From contig SWDT01000012.1 of assembly GCA_009193035.1 (NCBI GenBank), forward strand, positions 558,001 to 622,000: DNA of 64,000 nucleotides, written 5' to 3'. The notes under the pieces are model-generated. The model worked only from the letters and a program-made list of their open reading frames with translations. It searched no databases and was not told the DNA's origin. A program made the position numbers and the translations under genes. This DNA is from Halicephalobus mephisto. Taxonomy: Eukaryota; Nematoda; Chromadorea; Rhabditida; Panagrolaimidae. Positions 22,160 through 33,609 of the stretch are shown here, one piece after another. Each line of letters begins with the position of its first letter. Position 1 is the first letter of the stretch.

Positions 22160-22942
22160 CAGTATGTCCAGAAAAAAATATCAATGAGTTGTCATGAACA
22201 CAGAATCATTTGAATCTGGATATCGGAATTTTGATGAATGGCACTTGATGAGCTCCTTCAAATAAACTATCAAGGATGTCTGTCAACCTTCTGGAGCCGA
22301 CGCTATAAATCTGCAAAAAACTGTTTCACCTTGAACAAACTCGAAATTTGCAGCACTTTAGTTGAGCTTCTGGAACCAATCTGCCAATGGTCTCAGATAG
22401 TCCAAGGCTGAACTATGCACAGCAAGAGTTTCACAATTTTTAGTTTTTTGTGATTTCTTACGTATTTTTAACGTTAAATTCCTATAGGTTCAGAAGCTCA
22501 AAAATTATGATCTTCAAAAAATTCTGAAAACTATATTTTTGGATAAATTAGATCAATTCACATCAAACACTATATTTCTTCCTTTGCTTGAAGCTTTCTG
22601 GAATTTTTTATAGCTCCTGAAAATTGAGATTTGAAAAGATCAACTCATCCAATAAAAATACAGGAAAAAAGCATAAAAATCTGAAACTCTTGTTGTCCAC
22701 AGTTCAGCCTCAGAACTATGTAACGTTAACAACAGATTGGCCCCAGAAGCTCAACTAAGGTGCCACAAATTCCAAACTTGTTCAAGATAAAACAGTTTTT
22801 TTGTGGATTTATAATATCGACTTCAGAAAGCTTATAGATATCCTTAATAGCTCATCAAATACTCTCTACCAAAAATGGTATCCAGATTCAGGCAATTCTG
22901 CACTAGTGACAACGCATTGGTAGTTTTTTTCTGGACACACTG
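22160..22942. mobile_element. 783-bp foldback element (near-complete imperfect palindrome)
   Basis: The two halves are imperfect inverted copies with an axis near 22550. The ends read CAGTATGTCCAGAAAAAAA on the left and the inverse of CAGTGTGTCCAGAAAAAAA on the right. Inner matches include GATGAGCTCCTTCAA against GATGAGCTATTAAG and GTTGAGCTTCTGG on both arms. Both ends are flanked by ATA. There is no transposase frame. A foldback or long-TIR MITE is the simplest call. Confidence 0.75.
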
Positions 22943-23404
22943 ATACAGAATTTTGCTTTTATCAACCAAAACGTTTCAAGCTCATCGTAGCGCAAGTGTA
23001 TTTCATAAATAATTGCAACTGCTGAAAATATATCATTTGAATCCGTTCCTATTTCTTCAAATCATGTTCCAGAAGGTATCCCGCATCGTAAAATTTTAAA
23101 AAATGAAAATGAGAGATTTGTACTGCACAAAACTTAATTTAGAAACTGTTTAGCAGGATTTTAAAATATATTTGGCACAAAGTCAACTATTTGTTATTTT
23201 AATTTCGTGATTCCACCTTCAGTGAGCATCAAAAGTGAAGTTGGAACCTTAGGATGCTGAACTTCAGCTTTAAAGATTGTTAGATTACGAAGTCAGGGAT
23301 AAATAATGGTTTAATAAAAGCTTGATGCATCATAACAATTTGTTTGAATCTAATGGAAAACCTTTCTTCATGACAGTATGATATTTGGACCGAAAACAAA
23401 GAAA

Positions 23405-23551
23405 ATGATTTTTACCCTCCTCGCTAAACTCTACGAGGTTCAAGAAACCGCCCAATCAGGAGAGGTCTTTAAAGGATTGGCCGACGACTCTGGAATCAGT
23501 TTGGCCCCAATCATCCAGAGAACAATCTTTCTTCCTTTGTGTCTTACTTAA
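23405..23551 (+). CDS. possible 48-residue peptide or gene remnant
   Basis: An ATG-to-TAA frame starts MIFTLLAKLYEVQETAQSGE. It stands out because codon use and GC content resemble real exons in this window while the surroundings are AT-rich. The start could act as a short signal-like helix, but no homologue is recognised and no splice partners were found. It may be an isolated old exon. Confidence 0.2.
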   Translation: MIFTLLAKLYEVQETAQSGEVFKGLADDSGISLAPIIQRTIFLPLCLT

Positions 23552-23980
23552 TGTAGAGGAAAATGAAGAATGGTCTTTAATTCCCAATATAGTAGATGTC
23601 TATGACCATCATCCTTGTAAAAGGAACCTTTCTTCATAAACGATCTCCTTTCTTTCTGAAAATTCCAATCTATTAAGAAATCATCTTAAGCAGAGATATA
23701 AGATGTTGTTCAAATAATCAGTGTGGATTACTTATAGTTAGTGTTGAATTTCGATTTTCTTACATGACTGTTAAACTCTATTAATTATTATGATATCAGA
23801 TAATAGTATGTGAAATTTCTCTTTAAAAAAGATTTCAAGCTTTCTTCCCACATTTTGAAGAAATTTCAATTGTACATGCTTTCTAATTTTACCTTACCAT
23901 ACGTAAATAATAAAAGAAGCAGATTTTTATTCGTGTTCTACATAGTTTAATAACTGTGTGATTGTGTTATTTTAGGGATC

Positions 23981-24586
23981 ATGAAAATCATAGTATTACT
24001 TCTTGTAGCTCTTTTTGCTATCCAAGCAAATGGCCTATGTTGTCAATACAACCATGTTGGCCTTGGCTGTTGCAGCACCGGGTGGTGCAATGTGTTCTGT
24101 TGTCAATGTAACAAACCGTGTATTGTTGATTGTCCAGTTTACGGTAAGGATTTAAAAATTTCCCTTTTAAATGACTAACCTTAGATGTTAATTCTTTGTA
24201 TGGTAGTCTTACAAAAAAGAGAAGACATAACTATCATTAAACTCATTAGGTCTTTTTTGAACTATACCAGCAATTAAATTTTTACACCAGAACACGAAAA
24301 AATGATTTAGTTTATAATTTATATTAGCTGCATCTTTTTAGACCTAAGGAATCCCCAAGCCTTACCGATTGACACCTCACATGATGCCCAAGTTCTCAAC
24401 GCGAAGCAAAGATTCGACTCAATCGACCTTGACAAGAATGGAGTCATCGAATTTGAGGAAGCTGCCAGTTACCTTCACATAAATGTTCCAGCTGGTCCAA
24501 AGAATTCCTACCCAACTTGGTTCACGAACATAGATAAGGACCATGATAACGTGATTACACCTCATGAATTGGATTCAATTCTCTGA
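23981..24586 (+). CDS. secreted Cys-rich EF-hand protein
   Basis: Exons 23981-24143 and 24342-24586 give 135 residues. A TTTTAG acceptor ends six bases before the ATG. Residues 1-18 (MKIIVLLLVALFAIQANG) are a signal peptide. Exon 1 adds a Cys cluster (CCQYNHVGLGCC...CNVFCCQCNKPC) of about 12 Cys. Exon 2 encodes a pair of EF-hands with loops DLDKNGVIEFEE and DKDHDNVITPHE; both keep acidic positions 1, 3 and 12, so calcium binding is likely. This makes an extracellular calcium-binding protein, a type seen in nematodes; the partner is unknown. Without splicing, exon 1 runs into a false stop 35 nt into the intron. AATAAA lies near 24771. Confidence 0.85.
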
Positions 24587-26103
24587 GACGAGTCACTGGC
24601 TCCTTCGATGGTAAAGGTCTTGCATCCCTTCACCAACTACTTTACCATCACCGACATTAAAACATCTATCGACATGCATCGGTCTTTTAGTATCGTATCA
24701 CTACTAGAAATCCTTTGACTTAGTTATTAAAAAATGCTACTTTTTAGTATATAGACATTGCATGTTTGATAATAAATACACTATTCACTGCAATTATTTA
24801 TCTTATTCACTGGCTACGGCTACTGAATTCCTAGCTAACTTTGTTATACACGTCTTGACAATTACAGTTGTTGATCTCTATATCATAATTGAGTTAGGAC
24901 AAAGAAAACATGGAATCAATTTGTAGAAATTATTGCTTCTAAAGATTTTGTGGTTGGACAACGTCGGAACTTACTGGTTGGAATACAATCAGAATTAAAC
25001 AGTGTTCTTGATGTGGTTTCATAAAAATTAGATTCTAAAATCTTTTGAAAATGCTCCGGAGCATCATCATGGTCAAACATTCATTGTTATGCTTCTTCTG
25101 GTAACATTTAAATCAACATCAACAACATTGATCTTAGTAAGACTAGTATTTTTTTCTAAATATCGTCAAAATTAATGTCATTCCAACGTTAGATTAATTG
25201 CAACTATTTTCTACAAACATATTTTAAATCATAAATTAAATGCTGAAAAAGTTACGAAGAATCTTCGAAAATTATATTTTGGCAATTTATACCTATAAAA
25301 ATAGTTTTTCAATACTATTTTGATCAAAACATGTCTGCAATTAATTGGGTATGAAGATTTCAATAGTTATTTGTTAAAGTTAAATGTAAGATCACAACAA
25401 AATAAGAAAAAATGTGTTTAAGACATTCTTCTAGATCAAATCGTACTTGATAATGATGGCGAATGAATTCAGAATGGAGAAATTTAAACATTGACATTTA
25501 AGTTAAATATCATGAAAAATTTTGTAGGCACAAAGATCGAAGTTAAACCGGAAACAGCCTAGACACAATGCCCAAAGCTCTGCCCAGTCAGCCGACGCCT
25601 GTGAAGTGAGACTAAAGTGTTAGAGAGTCAGTCTTTAAGGAAATCCAGCTTTAAACTGGTTCGAGTTTGACCTCAGTCAAACGAGGACCCTTCCTCCTTT
25701 GTTCTATGCTTATGTTAAGATAAACAAGCTTAATTGCTAATAGTAGGAACCAACAGTTTTCTGCTCAATCAAGGAGCTCTCAAGATGTCCCTCCATCTGA
25801 TCCCTTTACTACATTACCTTTACTACAATTTGGTTATTATTCGAAGATTGTGTAATCGCTCTTTGGGTCTTATAAACATTCTGTCAAGCATACAATAATT
25901 CGGAACTTCTGCTTTATTTCGACAAACTGTGCAATCACTTCAAACTTAAATAATTACACAAGAACAATTACAAAAAAATATAAAAAAAAAGAAAAGCAAT
26001 AATGATCGGTAGAAAATCTTTCTGAGAGTATTAACAACCTTTCAGGATCAGTCGGATTATCGCCGTGTCAAGCATACTTCTTAGGCTCTGATTATTCAAT
26101 CAA
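24587..26103. other. intergenic DNA with R1 repeat
   Basis: AT-rich and without genes apart from the dispersed repeat at 25523-25797. The two flanking genes are convergent, so this holds two 3' ends. Confidence 0.45.
25523..25797 (+). repeat. dispersed repeat family R1, copy 2
   Basis: Same family and orientation as 12572-12847, roughly 85% identical by eye. It begins TGTAGGCACAAAGATCGAAG and keeps the internal block TTGTTCTATGCTTATGTTAA without change. No coding potential is apparent. Confidence 0.75.
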
Positions 26104-27355
26104 TTAGCTATATTGTCCATTCATTGGCGTAGAATTCACTAGTACGAATGTAGAAGGAATGTTATAAATCTTATTCCAACTTTTCTGGAATATCATCCGA
26201 CAGAAAGCAATAGCTGGGAATGTCCAAAACGCTGTTTTTACTATTGAACTGAAAATTCATAAATTTAATTGTCTTTTTAAAAGTAACTCAGTCTTCATTT
26301 TTCTCAAAAAAGAAGATATTTCCCGTTCGAGAATCAACGAATGTATTTTTCTAATTTTAATAAAATAATCTTTTTTTCGCTAATTTTCATCTTTAAGATC
26401 AGTACAGGTTACGTACTTGTATAAAAATAATATAATTTAATGAGAAATTAAGCAAAGATAAAAAAGGGAAAAAAATTCTGTTCATATCTTGAGTGGCAAC
26501 ATGTATTCCTTTGTGAAATAAATCGAAGTTTATATTTCTGTTTTAAACAACTTACCTGCTGATAAATAACATGACAGGCATCACTCCCATCAGTCCAAAG
26601 AGAGCGAAAACTTTTATCGAGTAAAGGATAATCTGCCCGATCATTCCGAAGTTAGGTATGAAGTTTATACGCAACCCAGCAAGACTTTGAAGCATATTTT
26701 GGAAATCCAGAATAAGGTGGAAGATTGCATGTATAAACGAAATAAACAGCAACTTGAGTTCTACTTTAGGTTTCATTTTCTGGATGGAAAGATTGACTTT
26801 GAAAACAGCGACAATGGTGAAAATCAGCCCCGATATGGATGGAATTAGACTCAATATTGATGCAATAAAGATCTGCATTTCACAGCTTTGATTTTTAATA
26901 TAATAACAATTTTGAATCAACAAATATATAATTAGGAGAAAGAAATGAATAAAAATGATTACAAAAGTGTTTCTGTTGGACCATATGCTCTTATATTTCA
27001 AAGGATATACCAAAGCTGTAAATCGATTAACAGCCGAGACTAAAGACAGCCATCCATCGAAGAAAAGAGCTCCGTTCATAATATTTATACTAATCACTGT
27101 AATTGTGATTTCATCTATATTGAACGAATAGAAGTTCGGGGAAAATATATATATTACTAGCCAAATAAAACTGCAAATCATATTTGCGAAAGAAATTATG
27201 AGGAAAGAAGTCCTCACAGAAGACTTCCTGCAGGTCATATTGTAGCCAATGACGATGATAAATAAACAGAGGAGGGTAAAATCTAGATAAGTGGTAATCC
27301 AATGGAATTTATCAGCAATATCTTCAATCCATTGGACAACTTGTGTAGACTGCAT
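26104..27355 (-). CDS. 7TM chemoreceptor, Srv/Srxa-like (Srg superfamily)
   Basis: Two exons, 26556-27355 and 26104-26248, give 314 residues. The start is the ATG at 27355; the frame also opens 6 nt upstream at a TTG, which is not used here. Six hydrophobic segments lie in exon 1, with the loop NRFTALVYPLKYKSIW after helix 3, typical of Srv-type receptors. The first exon ends at an AG-GTAAGTTG donor; exon 2 supplies the end of helix 7 and the tail (SSSIVKTAFWTFPAIAFCRM, then SWNKIYNI). The 307-nt intron is longer than most in the window. Likely a sensory-neuron receptor. Subfamily call is tentative. Confidence 0.8.
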
Positions 27356-27539
27356 GGCCAATGAAAATCAAATGGTGTTGATGTGTAAGCTCCAGTAAAT
27401 GGTTATTTAAACTTTGACAGTGTTTTGTTGAGTCTTGTTATCAGACTATTGGACAAGGAGTAAAATGTAATTGCCCTGAAAATTCATCATATTACTCTCT
27501 CATCGCAGACGCAGATATTCAAGTTATATAATTAAAAGC

Positions 27540-29010
27540 GAAGGTACTTGATAATCTTTCAAGAATCTTGGAAATTACTTTGACACACTATTGCGACTAA
27601 GCATTTGAATAAAATTTAGGTAGCTAAAAAATATAGTGATCAATTAATGATGCTATTTTTCAATCTTTCTTTGTCATGCATTTGGGAGATTCTTCTGCTT
27701 CCCTGTCTCTTGTTCTTATTATTATGTCAAGAACTAGAGTAGTTCTACAGTGGATGGGAACAAAACTTGGGTCGGTAGATATTCATAATAATAAGATTAT
27801 AACAGCGTGGAAAATAAAACTAGAGAATTTCAAAAAGCATATATAAAACGATAATTAGTTCAAAATCATAATACTTAGATCACTCTATTCCAAAATATTT
27901 CGGTTAATTTACGTTAGTTGATCTCTATAGTTCGCCAAGCTTAGTTATTCTACCACAATCATCTTTTTCTGATGAAATGTCCATTGAGACACGTTCTGGA
28001 TAACTTTGTACTTATCATCGCAAAGATTTAGATGTCTTTCATTTTGAATAAAAAAACATTCAAAAGACGGTAGCCGAGTTACCAGACTGAATCTCAAATG
28101 AAAAGTAGAATTCCAAGAATACCAGATTTTAATTGTTTCATCAAGGTTATACTGACTATATAAATAAGATAGGATACAGTCTCGAAATGAAAAACTTTGA
28201 ACATTAAACAGTGAGAGTACTGTTAAAGACCGAATACTAGCAAATATTAAGAATTCTCTCTATACTATTGATTATACTTTTTGGTATTAAATAATGTCAT
28301 TTCTAATCCCCAAGTCACGCCACTTGGTCGACAATCTAATACTAATGTATACACTTTTGTTTTTTCGTTAAATAAAAACCAACTAACTACCTTTTTTCAA
28401 TGATATCCATCTCCTGAGATCTATAGATGTTATTTAGACACTAACCTCTGATTTCTAATTCCCACTTTACAGATCTAATTACCCCACTCAGGCCACACTT
28501 TTAAAGGTTTAATAATGGTAACTTTCTTACTCAGATTAAACAAAAAAGTTGTCTGAAATAACTTGCGACTTTTTCAACATTTTAGTCACTTCCAAATTTA
28601 GATTCAGTATATTACAGAACTGAGAAACAATAAAGCTAAAGACCAAATGAAACACTTGATTTGCTCTTCTTCAGGAATACTCATTCGAGAGTGCCAGAAC
28701 AACCAAAGAAAGAAAAGTATTAGTAATACAGTTCGTTGAAAACCTTACAGAAATCTATCACAGAGGCTACAAGATGTCAGAACGCAACTTGGACTAAAAA
28801 GTTTTTCAATGACAAAGACGAAGTTACGTCCTCTGATAGAGAAAAAGAGTATATTTCCCAAATACAAGTTTCGGGAATACTCTTTTATTTGAGGGAACTC
28901 ATTGAGAATGAGAAATATTCACAAGATATGCTGTTGTAAAAATTAAAAATAAGGAATTTTGCGGATTATCTTCGAAATTTTTGTCACCGTTTAGGAACTA
29001 TCAGATTCCA
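27540..29010 (+). repeat. old segmental duplication, copy B (no LTR)
   Basis: Collinear with copy A at 19960-21420. At the point where copy A has the solo LTR, copy B reads through as TAGATATTCATAATAATAAG (from about 27776), an apparent empty site. Divergence is high enough that only blocks are alignable by eye. Confidence 0.65.
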
Positions 29011-29175
29011 GAAGTTTGGGTTTTATGTATTTATAAAAGTTCGAATAAAAATTTGGAGAACTTCAAAAGGATAAACTGGATCTGTGGAAGAATATCGAGA
29101 ATAAACCAGCGCTGGGAGAAAGGAAGTAGATTCATTGAACTCAAAAACGGATACCATCCCTCTCTGGTGTCGTAA
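28736..29175 (+). pseudogene. decayed gene fragment in segment B
   Basis: Two consecutive open pieces in different frames: one containing FFNDKDEVTSSDREKEYISQ and ILFYLRELIENEKYSQDMLL, ending at 28939, and one with NYQIPEVWVLCIYKSS and INQRWEKGSRFIELKNGYHP, ending at 29175. The first has a recognisable but broken counterpart in segment A. I do not recognise the family. A functional gene with unseen introns is possible but less likely. Confidence 0.35.
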
Positions 29176-29370
29176 TATGAACGTTATGGAAAAGTATAAT
29201 ATACTTTTGTGCACCAACTTATCGGTATATTTAACATTAGTAGATAACACACTGAGAAAAAAACTCGGACAATCTGTAACTAACACCAATACTACCCAGA
29301 CTATAGTATGTTAATCTTAGGAGACTGTTCACTATCAGAGTATGTTCTTTAGTCCACTCGCTTTGATTGA

Positions 29371-29538
29371 GCTTTTTTCTATCACCTCAAATTCCACGAC
29401 ATTCAATACAACTTCTATCTTGTTGGGAACTCAACGTTCATCTACTTTATCTTCAACAATGAAACGGTCCCCTGGAACAAAGACATCTTCAACACTGAAG
29501 ACTATTCTTCCCGATTTATGAACCCACAGTATTCTAAG
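29371..29538 (+). pseudogene. isolated exon-like piece
   Basis: A 56-codon frame with exon-like, C-rich third positions containing YHLKFHDIQYNFYLVGNSTF and NKDIFNTEDYSSRFMNPQYS, ending at a GT (AAG-GTACTT). An in-frame TGA sits directly upstream and no acceptor is convincing. It may be the last visible part of the same decayed gene. Family unknown. Confidence 0.3.
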
Positions 29539-30509
29539 GTACTTCTTGATTTAAACTCATGAGTTTATAATTCCCAAAAGCTATATATTTACTAAGTGAT
29601 AAGTACACAATTTCTAAATTATAAAGGATTCTTCGAAAATCAAAAAGATTTAAAACAGTAGATTTACTAGGTAAAAATAAAACCTTTTATTTCCCTATTG
29701 TGTTAGTCTAATCCTAGAATTCTATAAAAGGTTTCAAAACCTTTTAGAAATGAAATAGAAACTTAAGAAGCATTTCACGTAACTTTTGCATTTTTCGGAA
29801 TAGCAAAAAATGAGTATTTTTAGAATCTTATAAAAAGCATGTAGAATGAAATAACCGAATTCGTAGATCTCGAACCTGAAAACAAAATTGAAGGTTGGAC
29901 TTGAGAATCTACAAATTTTATTTTCTCATCCCACATAATTTTTGTAAAATCACGAGGGTAGTCATTTTTTGCTATGCCAGGGTTCCATAAAAAAAGAACG
30001 AAAGTTACCTAGAACCCGCCTTAATCAACCTTTCAAACTTAGAGTTGTGGGAATTTCCAGCAGAGTAGTTTGAAAAAAATTCCCATGTCCAATTGTTAAT
30101 TAATTTGGTGTCGTAAACAAACTTTCCTCTGGAGAATTTAATTAATACTGCGAATATCAACTGTAAGAAATTTAACATTTTGTAAAGGGCTAAATGCAAA
30201 TTCTAATGGTATTTAATAACCATAGGGAGAAATTCAAACAAGCATTGAAATTAAATGTCATAATAAAGTTGGTCATTATTTTGGAGTTGATGATAATAGA
30301 CAATTGGCAATTAACTTTATTCCTTATCTTTTCTTTTAAAATTTTCCGAAATCATATTACTGTGCTGTTACCTGTTCAAATATATTTGTAGTTATCATTC
30401 AGGTGATCATCCAAGAATTTATTTACTCTTCTCTTACAATCTAGTTTTTTGATGAATTAGTTATGTAATCTGCTTACTGCCGAAACATTTATCGGTAGTG
30501 TTACGGTGT

Positions 30510-30620
30510 TAAGACTATTCCAAACTTTCTGGAGCAGAATTTAACATCACATAATGACCGGGAATCTCCAAAACGTTTCTCTCATTGGTGAACTTAAAGT
30601 TTATGAATTTAATTATTTCA
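30510..30620 (-). pseudogene. relic of the last exon of a chemoreceptor
   Basis: On the minus strand the sequence matches the last exon of the receptor at 26104-26248: TTTTGGAGATTCCCGG against TTTTGGACATTCCCAG, and CTCCAGAAAGTTTGGAAT against TTCCAGAAAAGTTGGAAT. The frame now has TGA and TAA codons. The intron side (ATAAATTTAATT) is also alignable. No other exons were found nearby. Confidence 0.55.
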
Positions 30621-31387
30621 TCTTTTTTAAATGAGGACCTTAGTCTTAAATTGCTTTGAGAAAGATATATTAACTTTCCCGGTCCAAACGCTAAACTGCC
30701 TTTTTAAAACAAAAAGAATAAAGCCAAAGTTCGATCTAGTAACTTTTTATGAAATTTATGGGGAAGTAAATTATCCCTCGAAGCATTAATTCAAATGTGA
30801 GTTTAGTCTTCTGTTAGTTCGTGGGATACTCCTTTTCCATAAACTTTCTTAAGTTAAATTTTGTCCTTTAAAATTTCGCTTATTCTTTTCTTAGGAACCT
30901 GAATCCTAAAGGATAACTCTCGCGGATCCTAATCTCTAGTTTGACATAATGCTTCTTTAATTATTTTGATTTTTGCTTGTGCTTCAGGATGAACATGATA
31001 ATCTCCATCTCGAATTCCTGGATATCAGTATTTCCTTCAGTGATTTCCTTGACCCATTCGTTCGTAGTCGAATATTTATAGATTATTCTTCCAATGGCAT
31101 TTTTCAAGTTTTTTTCGATTTGAATTGAGTTTCTTCCCAGCAGCACTCCAAATTTGATTTAAAAAATTCGCCGCTGATAGTCATCAGTTGAGTTTTGTAG
31201 AGTCAACCAATTCATTTGTGGTTGGTTTTAATCTATTACTTTATAAAATTAAAATAAGATGTATACAACATATAAACATGGAATCGCAACAATTTCAAGA
31301 AATTAATAATAATGATATACCATCAGAAAGGTCCACGTTTGAACTGGACTATCTAATACATAAACTCGAAATTTATAATACAACTAT

Positions 31388-33137
31388 TCATTCTTGAATA
31401 CGAAGAATCATGTTCACCTGAAACGATGTGATATATTCCGCTATTCTTAACAATGTTTACCTGGAGCATATCTATGTTTTTCTTTGCATTCATTTGTCTT
31501 AACTGTTCGACTGTGATGCCATACTTCTGAGCAATTACCCATCCAGTGTCCCCGAGTTTAACCTTATAATGTATACGTGAATTGAAGTTAACAACATCGG
31601 AATCAGCTGGTTGATCAATCAGATCTGGGCGTTCTTTGTAATTGATGCAACTGTCACAATTACAATATTCATCAGTGCCTCCACAATACCCAGCTGCACT
31701 GCAGCACATGTGTTCAGAGTCTTCCGGATTACATACCGCCATGTACTTTCCGTTGACAGCAGGAGCATTCGGTCCACAACGACCAGCCAGTTCTGGTCCA
31801 TCATCCGCCCATGTGTACCATCTTTTTCCATGTATCGGTACACATTTGTATGGTGATTTGGGAGTCGAAGAACACAAATTCGAAAGTATCGTGTTAAACA
31901 GTGTATACGAATTGTCATCACCATCAAGGGACCATATCATGACACCCCCAAGATCGTGCTTATTTACATAGTGCATCTAAAAATGAAATAGATAAAGGAA
32001 TTTCAAAAGTAACCTCGACCTTTTCTTGAAGAGAACGTTCATTTTCAAATCCAAAGAACATCTTTCTCTCTGAATCGTGAATATATGGAGTTTTAGCTTT
32101 CGTGTGCCACTTTGTGTGGTTTTTGTCGAACATGGTATCAATTTCGAACCAGTTCAGAGCTCCTCCTTCAAAGTTACCATTTGGACGAGCTGCTTTTCTC
32201 CACATGGGATTAGAGTGGTCCAAGGGTTCTTCAACATGTTTCCAGTAACGACCGTAGAAGGGAACTCCCATGTTGATCTTTCTGTTATCCTGGATTCGAC
32301 AAGAGTAATATTTCAACGACCAATGAACGTTTAGTGTTCCGCTGGTATTGGGAGGTGTTCCCATATAGAGCGGGGCAGGGGGGCCAGTTATTTCTCCAGC
32401 GTCACTCTGCCATGGTCCGTAATAATCATAAGACATGACGTTGATGAAATCGACATGTTCTGAAATAGCTTCTAGGTTATATCCAGCACGAAGTGCATCT
32501 TCTCCAGCCGCAGATGCAATGGAAATTATCAATGGACGACTAGAGTATTGATTGAAAGCACCCCGAAGTTCCTTCAAAAAAGTCACATAATTTTCTTTGT
32601 CTTGCTGAAATTTGAAGAATTACAGTGTGTAGTCGATATCATACTTACAGGAATTCCTTCTTGTGCTCCTCCTCGGACTGGGTATTCCCAGTCGATGTCA
32701 ACCCCATCGAATGAGTACCGATTTGTAATTCTCTCAATATTAGAAATAAAGTTAGCACGTTTATATGGGTCTGCTAAAACGGGAGAGAAAAACTGAGAAT
32801 TACCCCATCCACCAACAGCAAAAAGGACTTTCAGATGCTGATGTTTTCTTGCTACCCGAAGCATGCGATTTAAACGATGTTTCGCCTTATGGACATCGTT
32901 GTATTCATTTGAAGTGTCGTTAAGAGTTAAATTGCCTTCTGAATCCATAGGAATAAAAGCATAAATTAAATGAGTTAACGAAGAAGCTTGATGATTTGTA
33001 AGTGGTTTCCTTCCCCATGATGTGAAATAACCAACAATACGTTTATCACAGTGCTGGTCATACCGATGATGACGAGCATCTCCTTTTAGTGAAAAACAAA
33101 GGATTAATAGTAGAAAGAAAAATCTTTTGAGTCGCAT
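31388..33137 (-). CDS. secreted chitinase: GH18, chitin-binding module and LysM
   Basis: Four exons, 32649-33137, 32014-32604, 31461-31976 and 31388-31417, all phase 0, give 541 residues. Signal peptide at 1-21 (RFFFLLLILCFSL). The GH18 barrel contains FAVGGWGNSQFF and the complete catalytic motif DGVDIDWE (residues 144-151, acid Glu151), then MSYDYYGPW and GGVMIWSLDGDD. A Cys-rich module resembling a hevein-type chitin-binding domain follows (RCGPNAPAVNGKY...MCCSAAGYCGG). A LysM repeat (YKVKLGDTGWVIAQKYGITV) ends the protein. The architecture recalls the C. elegans lmd-4/lmd-5 type. Roles could be cuticle or eggshell chitin turnover or antifungal defence. The last exon encodes only nine residues after a 43-nt intron. 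Confidence 0.9.
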
Positions 33138-33609
33138 GTTCGTACAACCTTAAAAATATGGGAAAATTCACTTTTTAGCATCTACGGAAGCACACGACAA
33201 TCAAAGTCCCGATGGGCTGATAAGACTCTTAAAAGGTTGTTGTTAGTCATAGTAAACACGTACGTTAAGTATAAAAAATGAACTTAAGCTCCAAAACTAT
33301 CTGGTTTTTGGTACTTAAAAGTGATCATTAATGTTTCGTCAAAATTACATGATTTACTTATTAAAAACATTAAATGAACGTAAAATCACTACTAAAAAGT
33401 ACTTGATCATAAAAATAAGTTTAGTTTTGGGTCAAATGAAGCAATCAATAATTGAGAAAAATCATTTTTAGAGTATTATGTAATTGGATTATTTTTTGAA
33501 CTTACTGAAGAATGACATTTGGTGTTTTATGTCGCAATGCCAATTGACCCGCCGTCGTTATTCGGAGAAAATTTTTCGAGCTCATTAACAGCTCTGAGTT
33601 TCGTCCAAA
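33138..33609. promoter_or_regulatory. divergent region between chitinase and WD40 genes
   Basis: 472 bp separate two divergent start codons and should carry both promoters. The sequence is AT-rich; no defined element was recognised. Confidence 0.4.

Larger units (their letters stand above)
19732..23980. other. long accessory intergenic region
   Basis: No complete gene. It contains a duplicated segment with a solo LTR and a decayed gene (19960-21480), a foldback element (22160-22942) and one short open frame (23405-23551). The remainder (21481-22159 and 22943-23404) is AT-rich without features I can name. Confidence 0.5.
27356..31387. other. long accessory region with gene remnants
   Basis: No intact gene. 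It contains duplicated segment B (27540-29010), two decayed coding pieces (28736-29175, 29371-29538) and a relic chemoreceptor exon (30510-30620). The rest, about 29539-30509 and 30621-31387, is AT-rich and featureless to me. Confidence 0.5.

Noticed and set aside
26552..26555. Chemoreceptor ending at 26552 as a 269-codon frame
   Set aside because: The apparent stop is inside a GTAAGT donor; the exon at 26104-26248 supplies a typical helix-7 end and tail, and it has a pseudogene copy at 30.5 kb.
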